Positions 1-6,927 of a stretch of 64,000 bases of DNA are shown here, in pieces. Position numbers and translations under genes: made by a program. Source of the stretch: Rhizobium sp. LC145. Its GTDB lineage: Bacteria; Pseudomonadota; Alphaproteobacteria; Rhizobiales; Rhizobiaceae. Location of the stretch: positions 186,001 to 250,000 of the forward strand of contig NZ_LBHV01000007.1 of NCBI RefSeq assembly GCF_001005825.1. Reading direction: 5' to 3'. The notes below the pieces were generated by a model, which ran no database searches, was not told the DNA's origin, and saw only the letters and a list, made by a program, of their open reading frames with translations. The first letter of the stretch is position 1, and each line of letters begins with the position of its first letter.

Positions 1-398
1 AGCCTGGTGGTCGCATCCATGCGCAGGCGAATGCCCGGGTGGAGCGCCGAGAACCGATCAAGACGGTGAACGAGAAAGCGGGCGGCGAAGACCGGTGCAA
101 CGGAAATGGTGAGCAAGGTATCATCCCGCCGCCTGCCGATCGCCACCGCCTCCGAGAGGGAGCGAAACCCCTCCGTCAACCGAGCGAGCATCGGGCGGGC
201 GGCTTCGGTCGGCTGCATGCCCTTGGGCAGACGCTGGAATACGAGCTGGCCGAGCTGCGCCTCCGCCTTGATGACCTGCTGGCTGACGGCGCCGATCGAA
301 ACGCCGAGCTCTTCGGCCGCCGCATGCAGCGAGCCGAGGCGACCGACCACCTCCAGTGCCCGAAGGCCGTTCAGATGCACGAGGTTCAGGTTGTTCAT
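1..398 (-). CDS. LysR-family transcriptional regulator (partial, N-terminal part)
   Basis: Reading the minus strand from the ATG at 396-398 gives an open frame that runs off the left edge. It starts MNNLNLVHLNGLRALEVVGR and carries the LysR winged-helix signature (AAAEELGVSIGAVSQQV), followed by the start of an effector-binding domain (LLTISVAPVFAARFL). The N-terminus resembles the GcvA-like LysR branch. It is divergent from the small gene at 501, the usual layout for a LysR regulator and its target. Only about 132 codons are visible, so the effector and the full length are unknown. Confidence 0.85.
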   Translation of the reverse strand, partial: MNNLNLVHLNGLRALEVVGRLGSLHAAAEELGVSIGAVSQQVIKAEAQLGQLVFQRLPKGMQPTEAARPMLARLTEGFRSLSEAVAIGRRRDDTLLTISVAPVFAARFLVHRLDRFSALHPGIRLRMDATTR

Positions 399-500
399 AT
401 AGATTTTCTACAATGAACTCCTGAACAACTCAATTGAACCTTTCGCCCGCCAAGCGCATTCTATCCTCGCAAATACCGAGAGATTTGCGAGGTGACCGAT

Positions 501-698
501 ATGGAACCGCTGAAGATTTTCTGGAGCCTGAGAGAATGGCTGCACGCTGCCGAGGATCGGGCTGAAGAAGACCGTGAAGACCCCTTCCAGGATCCCGACA
601 TCCAGGCGATGAACAGCTTGGAACTGGCTGACCTGCCCTTCCCGAGCATTTATCACGCCGACCTGGACTTAGGGGCGCCGCCCCGGAAATGCGCCTGA
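501..698 (+). CDS. Small acidic DUF1127-like protein
   Basis: A 65-codon frame begins at ATG 501, with a GAGG ribosome site about 9 bases upstream; a GTG at 492 in the same frame is the alternative start. The N-terminal part is basic and amphipathic (LKIFWSLREWL), and a short MNSLELADLPFP stretch resembles the RELADLGL core of DUF1127 proteins, which are small and abundant in rhizobia. Some DUF1127 members act as RNA-associated regulators, but the match here is weak. It is divergent from the LysR gene and may be its target. Confidence 0.5.
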   Translation: MEPLKIFWSLREWLHAAEDRAEEDREDPFQDPDIQAMNSLELADLPFPSIYHADLDLGAPPRKCA

Positions 699-705
699 GT
701 CTCGC

Positions 706-1329
706 TCAGGCGACCTGATGTTCCGCGAGGGTGCGCTGCACGGCGGGGCGCTCCTTCATGCGCCGGTAATGATCGGCGACACGCGGAAATTCGGCGATAT
801 CGACGCCCGCTCCAGCCAGCCAATCGGACATGGTGAAGAGATAGGCGTCGGCGACCGTGTAGTTCTCGCCCATGACCCAGGGGCCAGCGAAATATTCGTT
901 CTCGATCAGCGTGAAGCAATCGCGCAGGTTCTTCGGCATCTTCGCCGCCATGTCATCGAAGGATTCCTGCTTGTCCGCCCAGCGATAGCCGCGCCTGCGA
1001 TGCGCATAAGCGACATGCACGGTCGAGGAAATATAGGTGTTGAAGGCCTGCATACTGCCGAAGGCGAAAGGATCGTCGAGCGGCGCGAGCTTCGCCTCGG
1101 GTGCTGCCTGCGCGATGAAGGCGAGGATGGCGACGTTTTCCGTCAGCACGCCCTTTTCCGTTGCCAGCGCCGGAACGCGCCCCTTCGGGTTGATCCTCAG
1201 ATATTCGGCGGACTGCTGCTCGTTTTCGGCGAACTTCACGCGCCGCAGTTCATAAGGCAGTCCGGATTCGGCAAGCGCGATGGCGCTCGCCAGCGAACAG
1301 GAATTCGGCGAAAAGAACAGCGTGTACAT
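706..1329 (-). CDS. Glutathione S-transferase family protein
   Basis: The protein is about 207 residues. It has an N-terminal thioredoxin-fold domain (MYTLFFSPNSCSLASAIAL, with the Ser/Cys region typical of bacterial beta-class GSTs near residues 10-11), then the cis-Pro segment GRVPAL and a helical C-terminal domain with the YTVADAYLF motif. I chose the ATG at 1327-1329 because a GGAGGA ribosome site precedes it; the frame stays open upstream. GSTs of this type conjugate glutathione to electrophiles or act as peroxidases in the cytosol. The substrate is not predictable. It stands alone. Confidence 0.9.
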   Translation of the reverse strand: MYTLFFSPNSCSLASAIALAESGLPYELRRVKFAENEQQSAEYLRINPKGRVPALATEKGVLTENVAILAFIAQAAPEAKLAPLDDPFAFGSMQAFNTYISSTVHVAYAHRRRGYRWADKQESFDDMAAKMPKNLRDCFTLIENEYFAGPWVMGENYTVADAYLFTMSDWLAGAGVDIAEFPRVADHYRRMKERPAVQRTLAEHQVA

Positions 1330-1384
1330 TGGGCATCCTCCGTTTGAGGATGCCCTTTCTATCACGGCTTTGGCCTGCCGGAAG

Positions 1385-1420
1385 CATCAAAAGACACATC
1401 AAAAGACGCATCAAAAGACA
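1385..1420. repeat. Three tandem copies of a 12-bp unit
   Basis: The unit CATCAAAAGACA occurs at 1385-1396, 1397-1408 (last base G) and 1409-1420. The stop codon of the minus-strand DUF4406-like gene (1411-1413) lies inside the copy that its ribosome meets first. Because the unit is four codons long, gain or loss of copies beyond the stop would leave the protein unchanged. Confidence 0.8.
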
Positions 1421-1767
1421 CCGGGCACGTCCTCCAGCCGGTACCAGACCGGGATGCCGCGCTCGGTGGCGATGCGGACGTCGTTATCGGCCCCCTTGGA
1501 TTCACCCGGCAGGCGGAGCACGCCTTCGCAAAGCTGAAGCAGGCGCCCGGCGACAGGGTGAAAAATCTCATTGTAGAGATCATCCCCCACTTCGACGCCA
1601 CCCGCCGCATGCCAAACCGGCAGCGCGACCCATTCTCCGATCATCGGCACATGGCCGGCCTTAAACAGCGCGTAGGACGGCGCCTCCAGCCGCTTCAGGT
1701 TTTCGGCCATCTTCTTCGGGTCATCCCCCGTGCCCGAACGATAGGGTCCAGCAATCAAGATCAGCAT
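1411..1767 (-). CDS. DUF4406-like protein (nucleoside 2-deoxyribosyltransferase-like fold)
   Basis: This 118-residue protein begins MLILIAGPYRSGTGDDPKKM. The IAGPYRSG opening and the later GVLRLPGESKGADND segment are typical of DUF4406 and related nucleoside-deoxyribosyltransferase-like proteins, where Gly-Pro-Tyr and a Ser-rich loop line the nucleotide pocket. I prefer the ATG at 1767 to the upstream one at 1797 because the fold starts there and a purine-rich stretch precedes it. It is divergent from the DeoR gene, with the operator array between them. The actual substrate is unknown. Confidence 0.7.
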   Translation of the reverse strand: MLILIAGPYRSGTGDDPKKMAENLKRLEAPSYALFKAGHVPMIGEWVALPVWHAAGGVEVGDDLYNEIFHPVAGRLLQLCEGVLRLPGESKGADNDVRIATERGIPVWYRLEDVPGVF

Positions 1768-1804
1768 CTTCGTTTCTCCAAACCAATCTGCGCTCATGGC
1801 AGAA

Positions 1805-1893
1805 CTGCACGAATTTGCCTGAAATCCTTTACACTCGGCATAGTTTCAGGCATATTCATGCTTATTCATGCTTATTCATGCAGTTTCGTGCAG
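1805..1893. promoter_or_regulatory. Array of seven 10-bp sites upstream of the DeoR gene
   Basis: Five consecutive decamers fit WTTCRKGCWN: TTTCAGGCAT (1844), ATTCATGCTT (1854), ATTCATGCTT (1864), ATTCATGCAG (1874) and TTTCGTGCAG (1884). Two further copies on the opposite strand lie at 1805-1814 and 1815-1824, so TGCCTGAAA/TTTCAGGCA and CTGCACGAA/TTCGTGCAG are perfect inverted pairs. DeoR/GlpR-type regulators bind phased TTTC-containing repeats, so this is probably the autoregulatory operator of the gene at 1903 and may also control the divergent gene ending at 1767. The regulatory role is inferred. Confidence 0.7.
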
Positions 1894-1902
1894 AGTCAAG
1901 AT

Positions 1903-2658
1903 ATGCTGACCAGTCAACGCAAAGACCTCATTCTCGACATGCTGCGCCGCGAGGGCCAGGTCGTCGCAAAGCGGGCCGCGGAAGAATTCTCGCTCTCCGA
2001 GGACACGATCCGGCGGGACCTGAGGGAGATGGCCGCCGATGGCCTGCTTCGGCGCGTCCATGGCGGGGCGATGCCCATATCGCCGGACCTGCCGGATCTC
2101 TCCGCACGGCGGGTGATTTCGTCGGAGGTCAAACGGAAGCTTGGCGCGGCGGCCGCGGGCATGGTGAAACCCGGCCAGTTGATCTTTCTCGACGGCGGAA
2201 CGTCGACGGCAGAAATCGCCCGTGCGCTACCCCGCAGCTTCGCCTTCACGGTGGCGACCCACAGCCCGACGATCGCTGCCGAACTCGAACATCATCCGAC
2301 GGCTGAGGTTATTTTGATCGGCGGGCGTCTCTACAAACATTCCATGGTGGCTGTCGGGGCGATGCCCATCAGCCAGATTTCCCTGATCCGGCCGGATATC
2401 TTCTTCCTGGGCGCCACCGCCATCCATCCCTCGCGCGGGCTTTCCACCGGCGATCTGGAGGAAGCGGCAGTCAAACGCCACATCGCCTCGCGCACCGCCG
2501 AGACTTTCGTGCTGGTGACGGACGAAAAGCTGGACGCCTCCTCACCCTGCACGATCATGCCGATTTCCGATCTGGCAGGCATGATCGTCCAAAGCGGGTT
2601 GGGCGAAGAGCGTCTGGCGCCTTATCGTGCCCTCGAACTTGAAATCATCGAAGCCTAA
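1903..2658 (+). CDS. DeoR-family transcriptional regulator
   Basis: The 251-residue protein has the DeoR winged helix at residues 1-57 (MLTSQRKDLILDMLRREGQ, then SLSEDTIRRDLREM) and the DeoR_C sugar-phosphate-sensing domain, with the LDGGTSTAEIA phosphate-loop motif and a LSTGDLEEAAVKR segment. I chose ATG 1903 because the family always starts about five residues before the SQRK helix; the frame is open far upstream, but that part does not look like protein. DeoR proteins usually repress sugar or nucleoside catabolic operons and are released by a phosphorylated ligand. The stop overlaps the convergent asparaginase stop by four bases. Confidence 0.9.
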   Translation: MLTSQRKDLILDMLRREGQVVAKRAAEEFSLSEDTIRRDLREMAADGLLRRVHGGAMPISPDLPDLSARRVISSEVKRKLGAAAAGMVKPGQLIFLDGGTSTAEIARALPRSFAFTVATHSPTIAAELEHHPTAEVILIGGRLYKHSMVAVGAMPISQISLIRPDIFFLGATAIHPSRGLSTGDLEEAAVKRHIASRTAETFVLVTDEKLDASSPCTIMPISDLAGMIVQSGLGEERLAPYRALELEIIEA

Positions 2659-3662
2659 GCAAACAGCGCGTCGGTGACACGAACATCGCCGACATGGATG
2701 CCGTTCCAGTTCTTCATCGAGCGGTTGGCCATGCCCAGAAGCTTCTGCTGAGCCTCGTCGCCCTTCTCGAAATAGCGGGCGATCAGCGCGAAGATCATGG
2801 CTTCCGCGGCGCGCGTGGTGCCGTCCTCGCATTTGACGGCCATGGCGAGGCCCTGTTCGGGAAGAGCCGCGACGAAGACGCCCTCGGCGCCGGTCTTGGC
2901 GAAGATTTTTCCGGGCGCGACCTCCATCAGCCTGGTGCAGGCCCGCTTGGTGCCGGCGACGTAGAAGGGCTCGGCCATGCAGGCCTCCATCAGCCGTCGG
3001 GAGGCCTTCGCCCGCTCCGGGCCAAGGCCCCGCCCCGTCAGCATCTTCGCAAAACCGTGGGCCAGCCCCTTCAGCGGAACCGCATAGGTGGGAATGGAGC
3101 AGCCGTCCGTGCCGCAATTGTCCCGACCGAGGACCGCGCCCGTCAGATCTTCCATGACGCCGCGGATTTCCGCCTGCAGCGGATGCTCGTAGCCGACATA
3201 GCCCTTCACCTCGATCCCGGAATGGACGCAGGTGCAGACGAAACCGGAATGCTTGCCGGAGCAATTGTTGTGAAGCGCGGTGGGTCTTTCGAGCGTGCGG
3301 GCCTGATGGATGAGCGTCTCCTGATCCGAGGACCAATGCGCCCCGCATTCGAGCGCGGCGACATCCCTGCCGGCGCGGGCAAGCATGGCGGAAGCCGTGG
3401 CGACGTGTTCGTCTTCCCCGGAATGCGAGGAGCAGGCAAGCGCAAGCTCTTTGTTGCCGAAGCCATAGGCATCCGCCGCACCGCTTTCGATGAGCGGCAG
3501 CGCCTGCATGGCCTTGCAGGCGGAACGGGGAAAGACGCCCGCTTCCGCCTCCCCGAAGGAGAAGACCACCTTGCCGTCGCCATCCACCACCACGCCAAGC
3601 CCGCGGTGGCGGCTTTCGACGGCATTGCCTCTGGTCACTTCTACGGTAACGGGGTTTTGCAT
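2655..3662 (-). CDS. L-asparaginase, rhizobial ReAV/ReAIV type (asparaginase II family)
   Basis: The 335-residue protein belongs to the class 3 asparaginases described from Rhizobium etli. They hydrolyse asparagine to aspartate and ammonia and are unrelated to E. coli AnsA/AnsB. The expected active-site elements are visible: SACK at residues 47-50, CSSHSGEDEH at 77-86, NNCSGKH at 132-138 (with the Cys and Lys) and GTDGC ending at Cys188. The start at 3660-3662 gives MQNPVTVEVTRG, matching the family length; an upstream ATG near 3698 is possible. It is convergent with the DeoR gene and divergent from the DUF3750 gene. Confidence 0.88.
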   Translation of the reverse strand: MQNPVTVEVTRGNAVESRHRGLGVVVDGDGKVVFSFGEAEAGVFPRSACKAMQALPLIESGAADAYGFGNKELALACSSHSGEDEHVATASAMLARAGRDVAALECGAHWSSDQETLIHQARTLERPTALHNNCSGKHSGFVCTCVHSGIEVKGYVGYEHPLQAEIRGVMEDLTGAVLGRDNCGTDGCSIPTYAVPLKGLAHGFAKMLTGRGLGPERAKASRRLMEACMAEPFYVAGTKRACTRLMEVAPGKIFAKTGAEGVFVAALPEQGLAMAVKCEDGTTRAAEAMIFALIARYFEKGDEAQQKLLGMANRSMKNWNGIHVGDVRVTDALFA

Positions 3663-3734
3663 GGTCCGGTCCTGAAATTGCTGCTTTCTTTTCTCCATAG
3701 AACAACCGGACGGGACTTGCACGGGGCGTATCGC

Positions 3735-4472
3735 ATGAAATCAGTCAAGCGGCTGTTTCTCACCATCTTCATCATCTACCTGCTGCCGACCTTCGCCTCC
3801 GCCGGCTGGTGGGCCATGCAGGACAGGCCTGCGCGCTGGAGCGAGGCGCGATGGTCCTCGGCCGGCATCCTGCCCGAGGCTTCGGCCAGCGAGGACGCGG
3901 CGATCTACATATTTTCCGCCGCCACCGGCGGGCTGAAGGGCGCGGTCGCGAGCCATGCCTGGATCGTGACCAAGGAAAAGGGAGCCGCGAGTTACACCCG
4001 CTACGACAAGGTGGGATGGGGATCTCCGATCCGCCGCAACCACCGGCCGGCGGACGCCTATTGGTACTCCAACCAACCGCAGCTCGTCGCTTCCGTGACG
4101 GGCGCGCAAGCGGAACTGCTGATCCCGAAAATCGAGGGCGCGATCGCCGCCTATCCCTATGCCGAGCCGGGCGGCTACACGATCTGGCCGGGTCCGAATT
4201 CCAATACCTTCGTCGCCCATGTGCTGCGCACGGTGCCGGAACTCGGCGCGGTGCTTCCGCCGCACGCGGTCGGACGCGACTACCTGCCCGACGGGGACTT
4301 CGTGCATATCGACAATGATTGGCGCGATCTGCACGTGACCATGTACGGGCTTCTCGGCTTTTCCGCCGGTCTGCGCAGCGGCTTTGAGGTACATTTCCTC
4401 GGCCTCGTGGCCGGGCTGGACTTTGCCAATCCCGGCATAAAGATACCGGCTCTCGGACGCATCGGCATTTGA
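3735..4472 (+). CDS. DUF3750 domain protein, membrane-anchored or exported
   Basis: The 245-residue protein starts with a hydrophobic signal or anchor segment (RLFLTIFIIYLLPTFASAGWW) and continues with the DUF3750 pattern: AAIYIFSAATGGLKGAVASHAWIV, then YANTYPYAE- and PNSNTFVAHVL-like blocks, here with His at HAWIV and the Asn-Thr pair of SNTF. This arrangement resembles periplasmic cysteine-peptidase-like folds, but no function is established. It is divergent from the asparaginase, and the next gene follows ten bases after its stop, so the two probably form an operon. Confidence 0.8.
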   Translation: MKSVKRLFLTIFIIYLLPTFASAGWWAMQDRPARWSEARWSSAGILPEASASEDAAIYIFSAATGGLKGAVASHAWIVTKEKGAASYTRYDKVGWGSPIRRNHRPADAYWYSNQPQLVASVTGAQAELLIPKIEGAIAAYPYAEPGGYTIWPGPNSNTFVAHVLRTVPELGAVLPPHAVGRDYLPDGDFVHIDNDWRDLHVTMYGLLGFSAGLRSGFEVHFLGLVAGLDFANPGIKIPALGRIGI

Positions 4473-4481
4473 GGTCTCGAC

Positions 4482-4919
4482 ATGCGCAAGAGCTTCACCA
4501 CCGTTCTTGGGCGTGACGGCCCAGGCTTCTTCATCATCCTGCCGTTCGATCCCAAGCCGGTCTTCGGCAAGGTGCGCGCGCCGGTGAAGGTGACGATCAA
4601 CGGCTATACCTATCGCAGCACGATATCGGCCATGGGCGGAATGTTCTGCCTGCCTTTACGCAAGAGCCATCGCGAGGCGGCGGGCGTCAAGGGCGAGAAA
4701 GAGCTTCATGTGACGCTCGAGCTTGATCAGGAAGAACGCACGGTCGAGCCGCCGGTCGAGCTGATGGAGGCGCTTCAGCTTGCGGAATGCCAGGATGCCT
4801 GGCAGCGCCTGAGCTATACGCAGCGCCGGGAGGACGCAGAAGCCGTTGCCGAGGCGAAACGGCCCGAGACGCGCGTGCGGCGGATCGAAAAGATCATTGA
4901 GAGAATGAAGCCGGCGTGA
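4482..4919 (+). CDS. DUF1905 and YdeI/OmpD-associated domain protein
   Basis: The 145-residue protein has an N-terminal DUF1905 beta-barrel part (FFIILPFDPKPVFGKVRAPVKVTINGYTY-like pattern, residues 15-75) and a C-terminal YdeI-like helical tail with WQRLSYTQRREDAEAVAEAKRPETRVRRIEKI, in which a Tyr and Arg-rich repeat is typical. YdeI-type proteins have been linked to bacteriocin and polymyxin tolerance, but the reaction is unknown. It lies ten bases behind the DUF3750 gene on the same strand. Confidence 0.82.
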   Translation: MRKSFTTVLGRDGPGFFIILPFDPKPVFGKVRAPVKVTINGYTYRSTISAMGGMFCLPLRKSHREAAGVKGEKELHVTLELDQEERTVEPPVELMEALQLAECQDAWQRLSYTQRREDAEAVAEAKRPETRVRRIEKIIERMKPA

Positions 4920-5022
4920 TCCGGGAAAAGGAAAAGGGCCGCGCGAGGCGACCCTTCCATGAGTTTCGGTCCGGTTGAACGAACCCGGGCCGTTTTACAA
5001 ACGTCCCGAAGGAGGATGGGGT

Positions 5023-5097
5023 TTAGAGCGAGGATTGCCCCGCCGAAACCTTCACCTTTCCACTGTCCGTTACGCAAACCGTAATCTCACTAGACAT
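5023..5097 (-). CDS. Candidate 24-residue small protein with full-length Shine-Dalgarno
   Basis: On the minus strand an ATG at 5095-5097 opens a 24-codon frame (starting MSSEITVCVTDSGKVKVSAG) that ends at TAA 5023-5025. Just upstream lies AAAGGAGGTGATCC, which is complementary to essentially the whole 3' tail of 16S rRNA, an unusually complete ribosome site. The same bases on the plus strand mimic the 16S 3' end, but flanking rRNA is absent. The peptide has no recognisable domain. It is either a small protein or a leader peptide; nothing downstream on this strand suggests an attenuated gene. Confidence 0.5.
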   Translation of the reverse strand: MSSEITVCVTDSGKVKVSAGQSSL

Positions 5098-5200
5098 TGG
5101 ATCACCTCCTTTCGTTACGTTGATGATGAGATTAAGTTAGGGACGCATATCCGAGTCTGCAAGGCACGAAATATGAACAAACGCGCGATTAAGTTACCGG

Positions 5201-5485
5201 TTAGGCGGCATCGGCGATGTTCAGGCGCACGGAAAGTCCGGCTTTGGCCGCCAGCTCCACCAAGGCATCCAGGCTGAAATTGGTAATCCGCCCACGCAGC
5301 AAATCATTCAAACGAGGCTGAGTGACACCGAGCCGACGGGCGGCCTCGGCCTGGGTCACACCCCAGCTTCGAACCTTTTGCTCCACCGCGATCAAGAGTG
5401 CTGAACGCATCGACATGTTGGCAGCCTCTGCGGGCGTATCTTCGAGCGCATCCCAGACGTTTTCAAAGCTTTGACGTTCCATCAT
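5201..5485 (-). CDS. HigA-like antitoxin, XRE helix-turn-helix
   Basis: The 94-residue protein has an XRE-type helix-turn-helix at residues 43-75 (VTQAEAARRLGVTQPRLNDLLRGR), followed by the short tail typical of HigA-2-type antitoxins. Its start overlaps the stop of the toxin gene by four bases (ATGA), so the pair is translationally coupled with the toxin first. Antitoxins of this group neutralise the toxin directly and repress the shared promoter. The palindrome at 5819-5836 upstream of the toxin is the likely binding site. Confidence 0.88.
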   Translation of the reverse strand: MMERQSFENVWDALEDTPAEAANMSMRSALLIAVEQKVRSWGVTQAEAARRLGVTQPRLNDLLRGRITNFSLDALVELAAKAGLSVRLNIADAA

Positions 5486-5805
5486 CTCGCTCCATCAATC
5501 TGCCGCAGCCGTAAGGCGGCGATATCCAGATCTCTCTTGGCAGTCTGCTGCGTCTTCTTCTGGAAGGCATGCAGCACGTAAATCGCATCCTCGATCCTGG
5601 CGACATAGACCACACGGAAAGCTCCCGCTTCGTCCCGAATACGGATTTCCCGCACGCCCGGACCGATCGTCGACATCGGCTTCCAATCGCTCGGATCAAG
5701 GCCGAGCTGAATCTTGTGCAACTGGACGCCGGCCTGCTTGCGTGCGTCTTCCGGGAAGCCACGCAACCGCTCCAAGGCATCTCCCATAAATTCCAGAGAC
5801 TTCAT
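5482..5805 (-). CDS. RelE/HigB-like toxin (phage Gp49-type family)
   Basis: The 107-residue protein matches the Gp49-like HigB family: the first strand-helix (MKSLEFMGDALERLRGFPED), a central KPMSTIGPGVREIRIRDEAGAFRVVYVAR-type core and the IYVLHAFQKKTQQT tail, with conserved Arg, Lys and Phe residues of the RelE fold. These toxins cleave mRNA on the ribosome. It is the first gene of a two-gene minus-strand operon with the HTH antitoxin at 5201. Confidence 0.88.
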   Translation of the reverse strand: MKSLEFMGDALERLRGFPEDARKQAGVQLHKIQLGLDPSDWKPMSTIGPGVREIRIRDEAGAFRVVYVARIEDAIYVLHAFQKKTQQTAKRDLDIAALRLRQIDGAR

Positions 5806-5818
5806 AAGCGCCGCACTT

Positions 5819-5836
5819 TATATCAAAATCGATATA
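5819..5836. promoter_or_regulatory. Palindromic operator candidate of the HigBA-like pair
   Basis: TATATC (5819-5824), a six-base spacer and GATATA (5831-5836) form a perfect inverted repeat 14 bases upstream of the toxin start. Position and symmetry fit an autoregulatory site for the XRE antitoxin; this is inferred. Confidence 0.55.
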
Positions 5837-5845
5837 CAAACAAGA

Positions 5846-6850
5846 TTATCGAGAGAACTGCAACACGATCTTGCCGACATGCGTGCTCGTCTCCATCAGC
5901 CGGTGGGCCTCCACGACCTGGTCGAAGGGGAGAACCGTGTGGATGACCGGGGCTACTCTGCCTTCTTCCAAAATAGGCCAGACTTCCGATAGCAGATCAT
6001 CGCGGATGGCGCGCTTTTCCTCCGCCGTGCGGGGGCGCATGGTCGAGCCCGTCACGGTCAGGCGCTTGACCATGATCGGCGTGAGGTTCGCCTTTTCCAC
6101 CGTCGGCCCGCCGAGGAAGGCGATGATCGACAGGCAACCGTCCTTCGCAAGCACGCTCAAATTCTTCTCGAAATAGGCGCCGCCGATCATGTCCAGCACC
6201 ACATCCACGCCCTTGCCGCCGGTCACCTCCTTGATGACGGCGGCGAAATCTTCTGTCCTGTAGTTGATGCCGCGCGCAGCGCCGAGCTTTTCGCAGGCCG
6301 CGCACTTCTCCTCAGAGCCCGCCGTCGCATAGACCGTCGCGCCGAAAGCCCTGGCAAGCTGGATCGCCGTCGTGCCGATGCCACTCGTGCCGCCATGGAT
6401 AAGCACGCTTTCGCCTTCCGTCAGCGCAGCCATCTGGAAGAGGTTTGCCCATACGGTGAAGAAGGTTTCCGGCAGCGCGGCGGCCCTAACCGCATCATAG
6501 CCCTTCGGCCATGGGAGAGCCTGGCCCTCCGGAACTGCGCAATACTCGGCGTAAGCGCCGCCATTGGCGAGCGCGCAGACCTTGTCGCCCGGCTTGAAAC
6601 CGTTCACCCCTTCGCCGAGCGCGACCACCTCGCCGGCGATTTCGAGGCCGAGAATGGGGCTCGCATCCTTAGGCGGCGGATAGGTGCCCTGCCGCTGCGC
6701 CACATCCGGCCGGTTGATGCCCGCCGCCTCGACCCTGACCAGGATTTCGCCGGGCCGCGGCCTGGGAACCGGCCCGGTGGCGACGGTCATGACGTCCGGC
6801 ACTCCGAAGGACGGCAGATCGATGAAACGCATTTCGGCGGGAAGCGGCAT
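5846..6850 (-). CDS. NAD(P)H:quinone oxidoreductase, PIG3-like (zinc-free MDR family)
   Basis: The 334-residue protein is a medium-chain reductase. It has an N-terminal GroES-like domain ([21 protein letters not shown]), a Rossmann fold with the [22 protein letters not shown] nucleotide loop around residues 140-160, and the [13 protein letters not shown] motif. The catalytic-zinc cysteines of alcohol dehydrogenases are absent, as in QOR and PIG3-type enzymes, which reduce quinones with NADPH. It appears to be a single gene, transcribed away from the divergent flank at 6870. Confidence 0.88.
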   Translation of the reverse strand: MPLPAEMRFIDLPSFGVPDVMTVATGPVPRPRPGEILVRVEAAGINRPDVAQRQGTYPPPKDASPILGLEIAGEVVALGEGVNGFKPGDKVCALANGGAYAEYCAVPEGQALPWPKGYDAVRAAALPETFFTVWANLFQMAALTEGESVLIHGGTSGIGTTAIQLARAFGATVYATAGSEEKCAACEKLGAARGINYRTEDFAAVIKEVTGGKGVDVVLDMIGGAYFEKNLSVLAKDGCLSIIAFLGGPTVEKANLTPIMVKRLTVTGSTMRPRTAEEKRAIRDDLLSEVWPILEEGRVAPVIHTVLPFDQVVEAHRLMETSTHVGKIVLQFSR

Positions 6851-6927
6851 GGGGGGCTCCTTTCGGTGACACCCCTCAACCTAGGCCACCCACGGAAGGA
6901 TAAAAAGACGGCCTTCCGGCAGGCGGG

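Noticed and set aside
2694..3734. Long plus-strand reading frame across the asparaginase region
   Set aside because: Only the part from ATG 3735 (DUF3750 protein) is coding; upstream it is the complement of the asparaginase gene, which has clear active-site motifs.
5092..5116. Possible 16S rRNA 3' end on the plus strand
   Set aside because: Only about 16 bases match; no further rRNA sequence is adjacent. It is better read as a Shine-Dalgarno sequence of the minus-strand small ORF.
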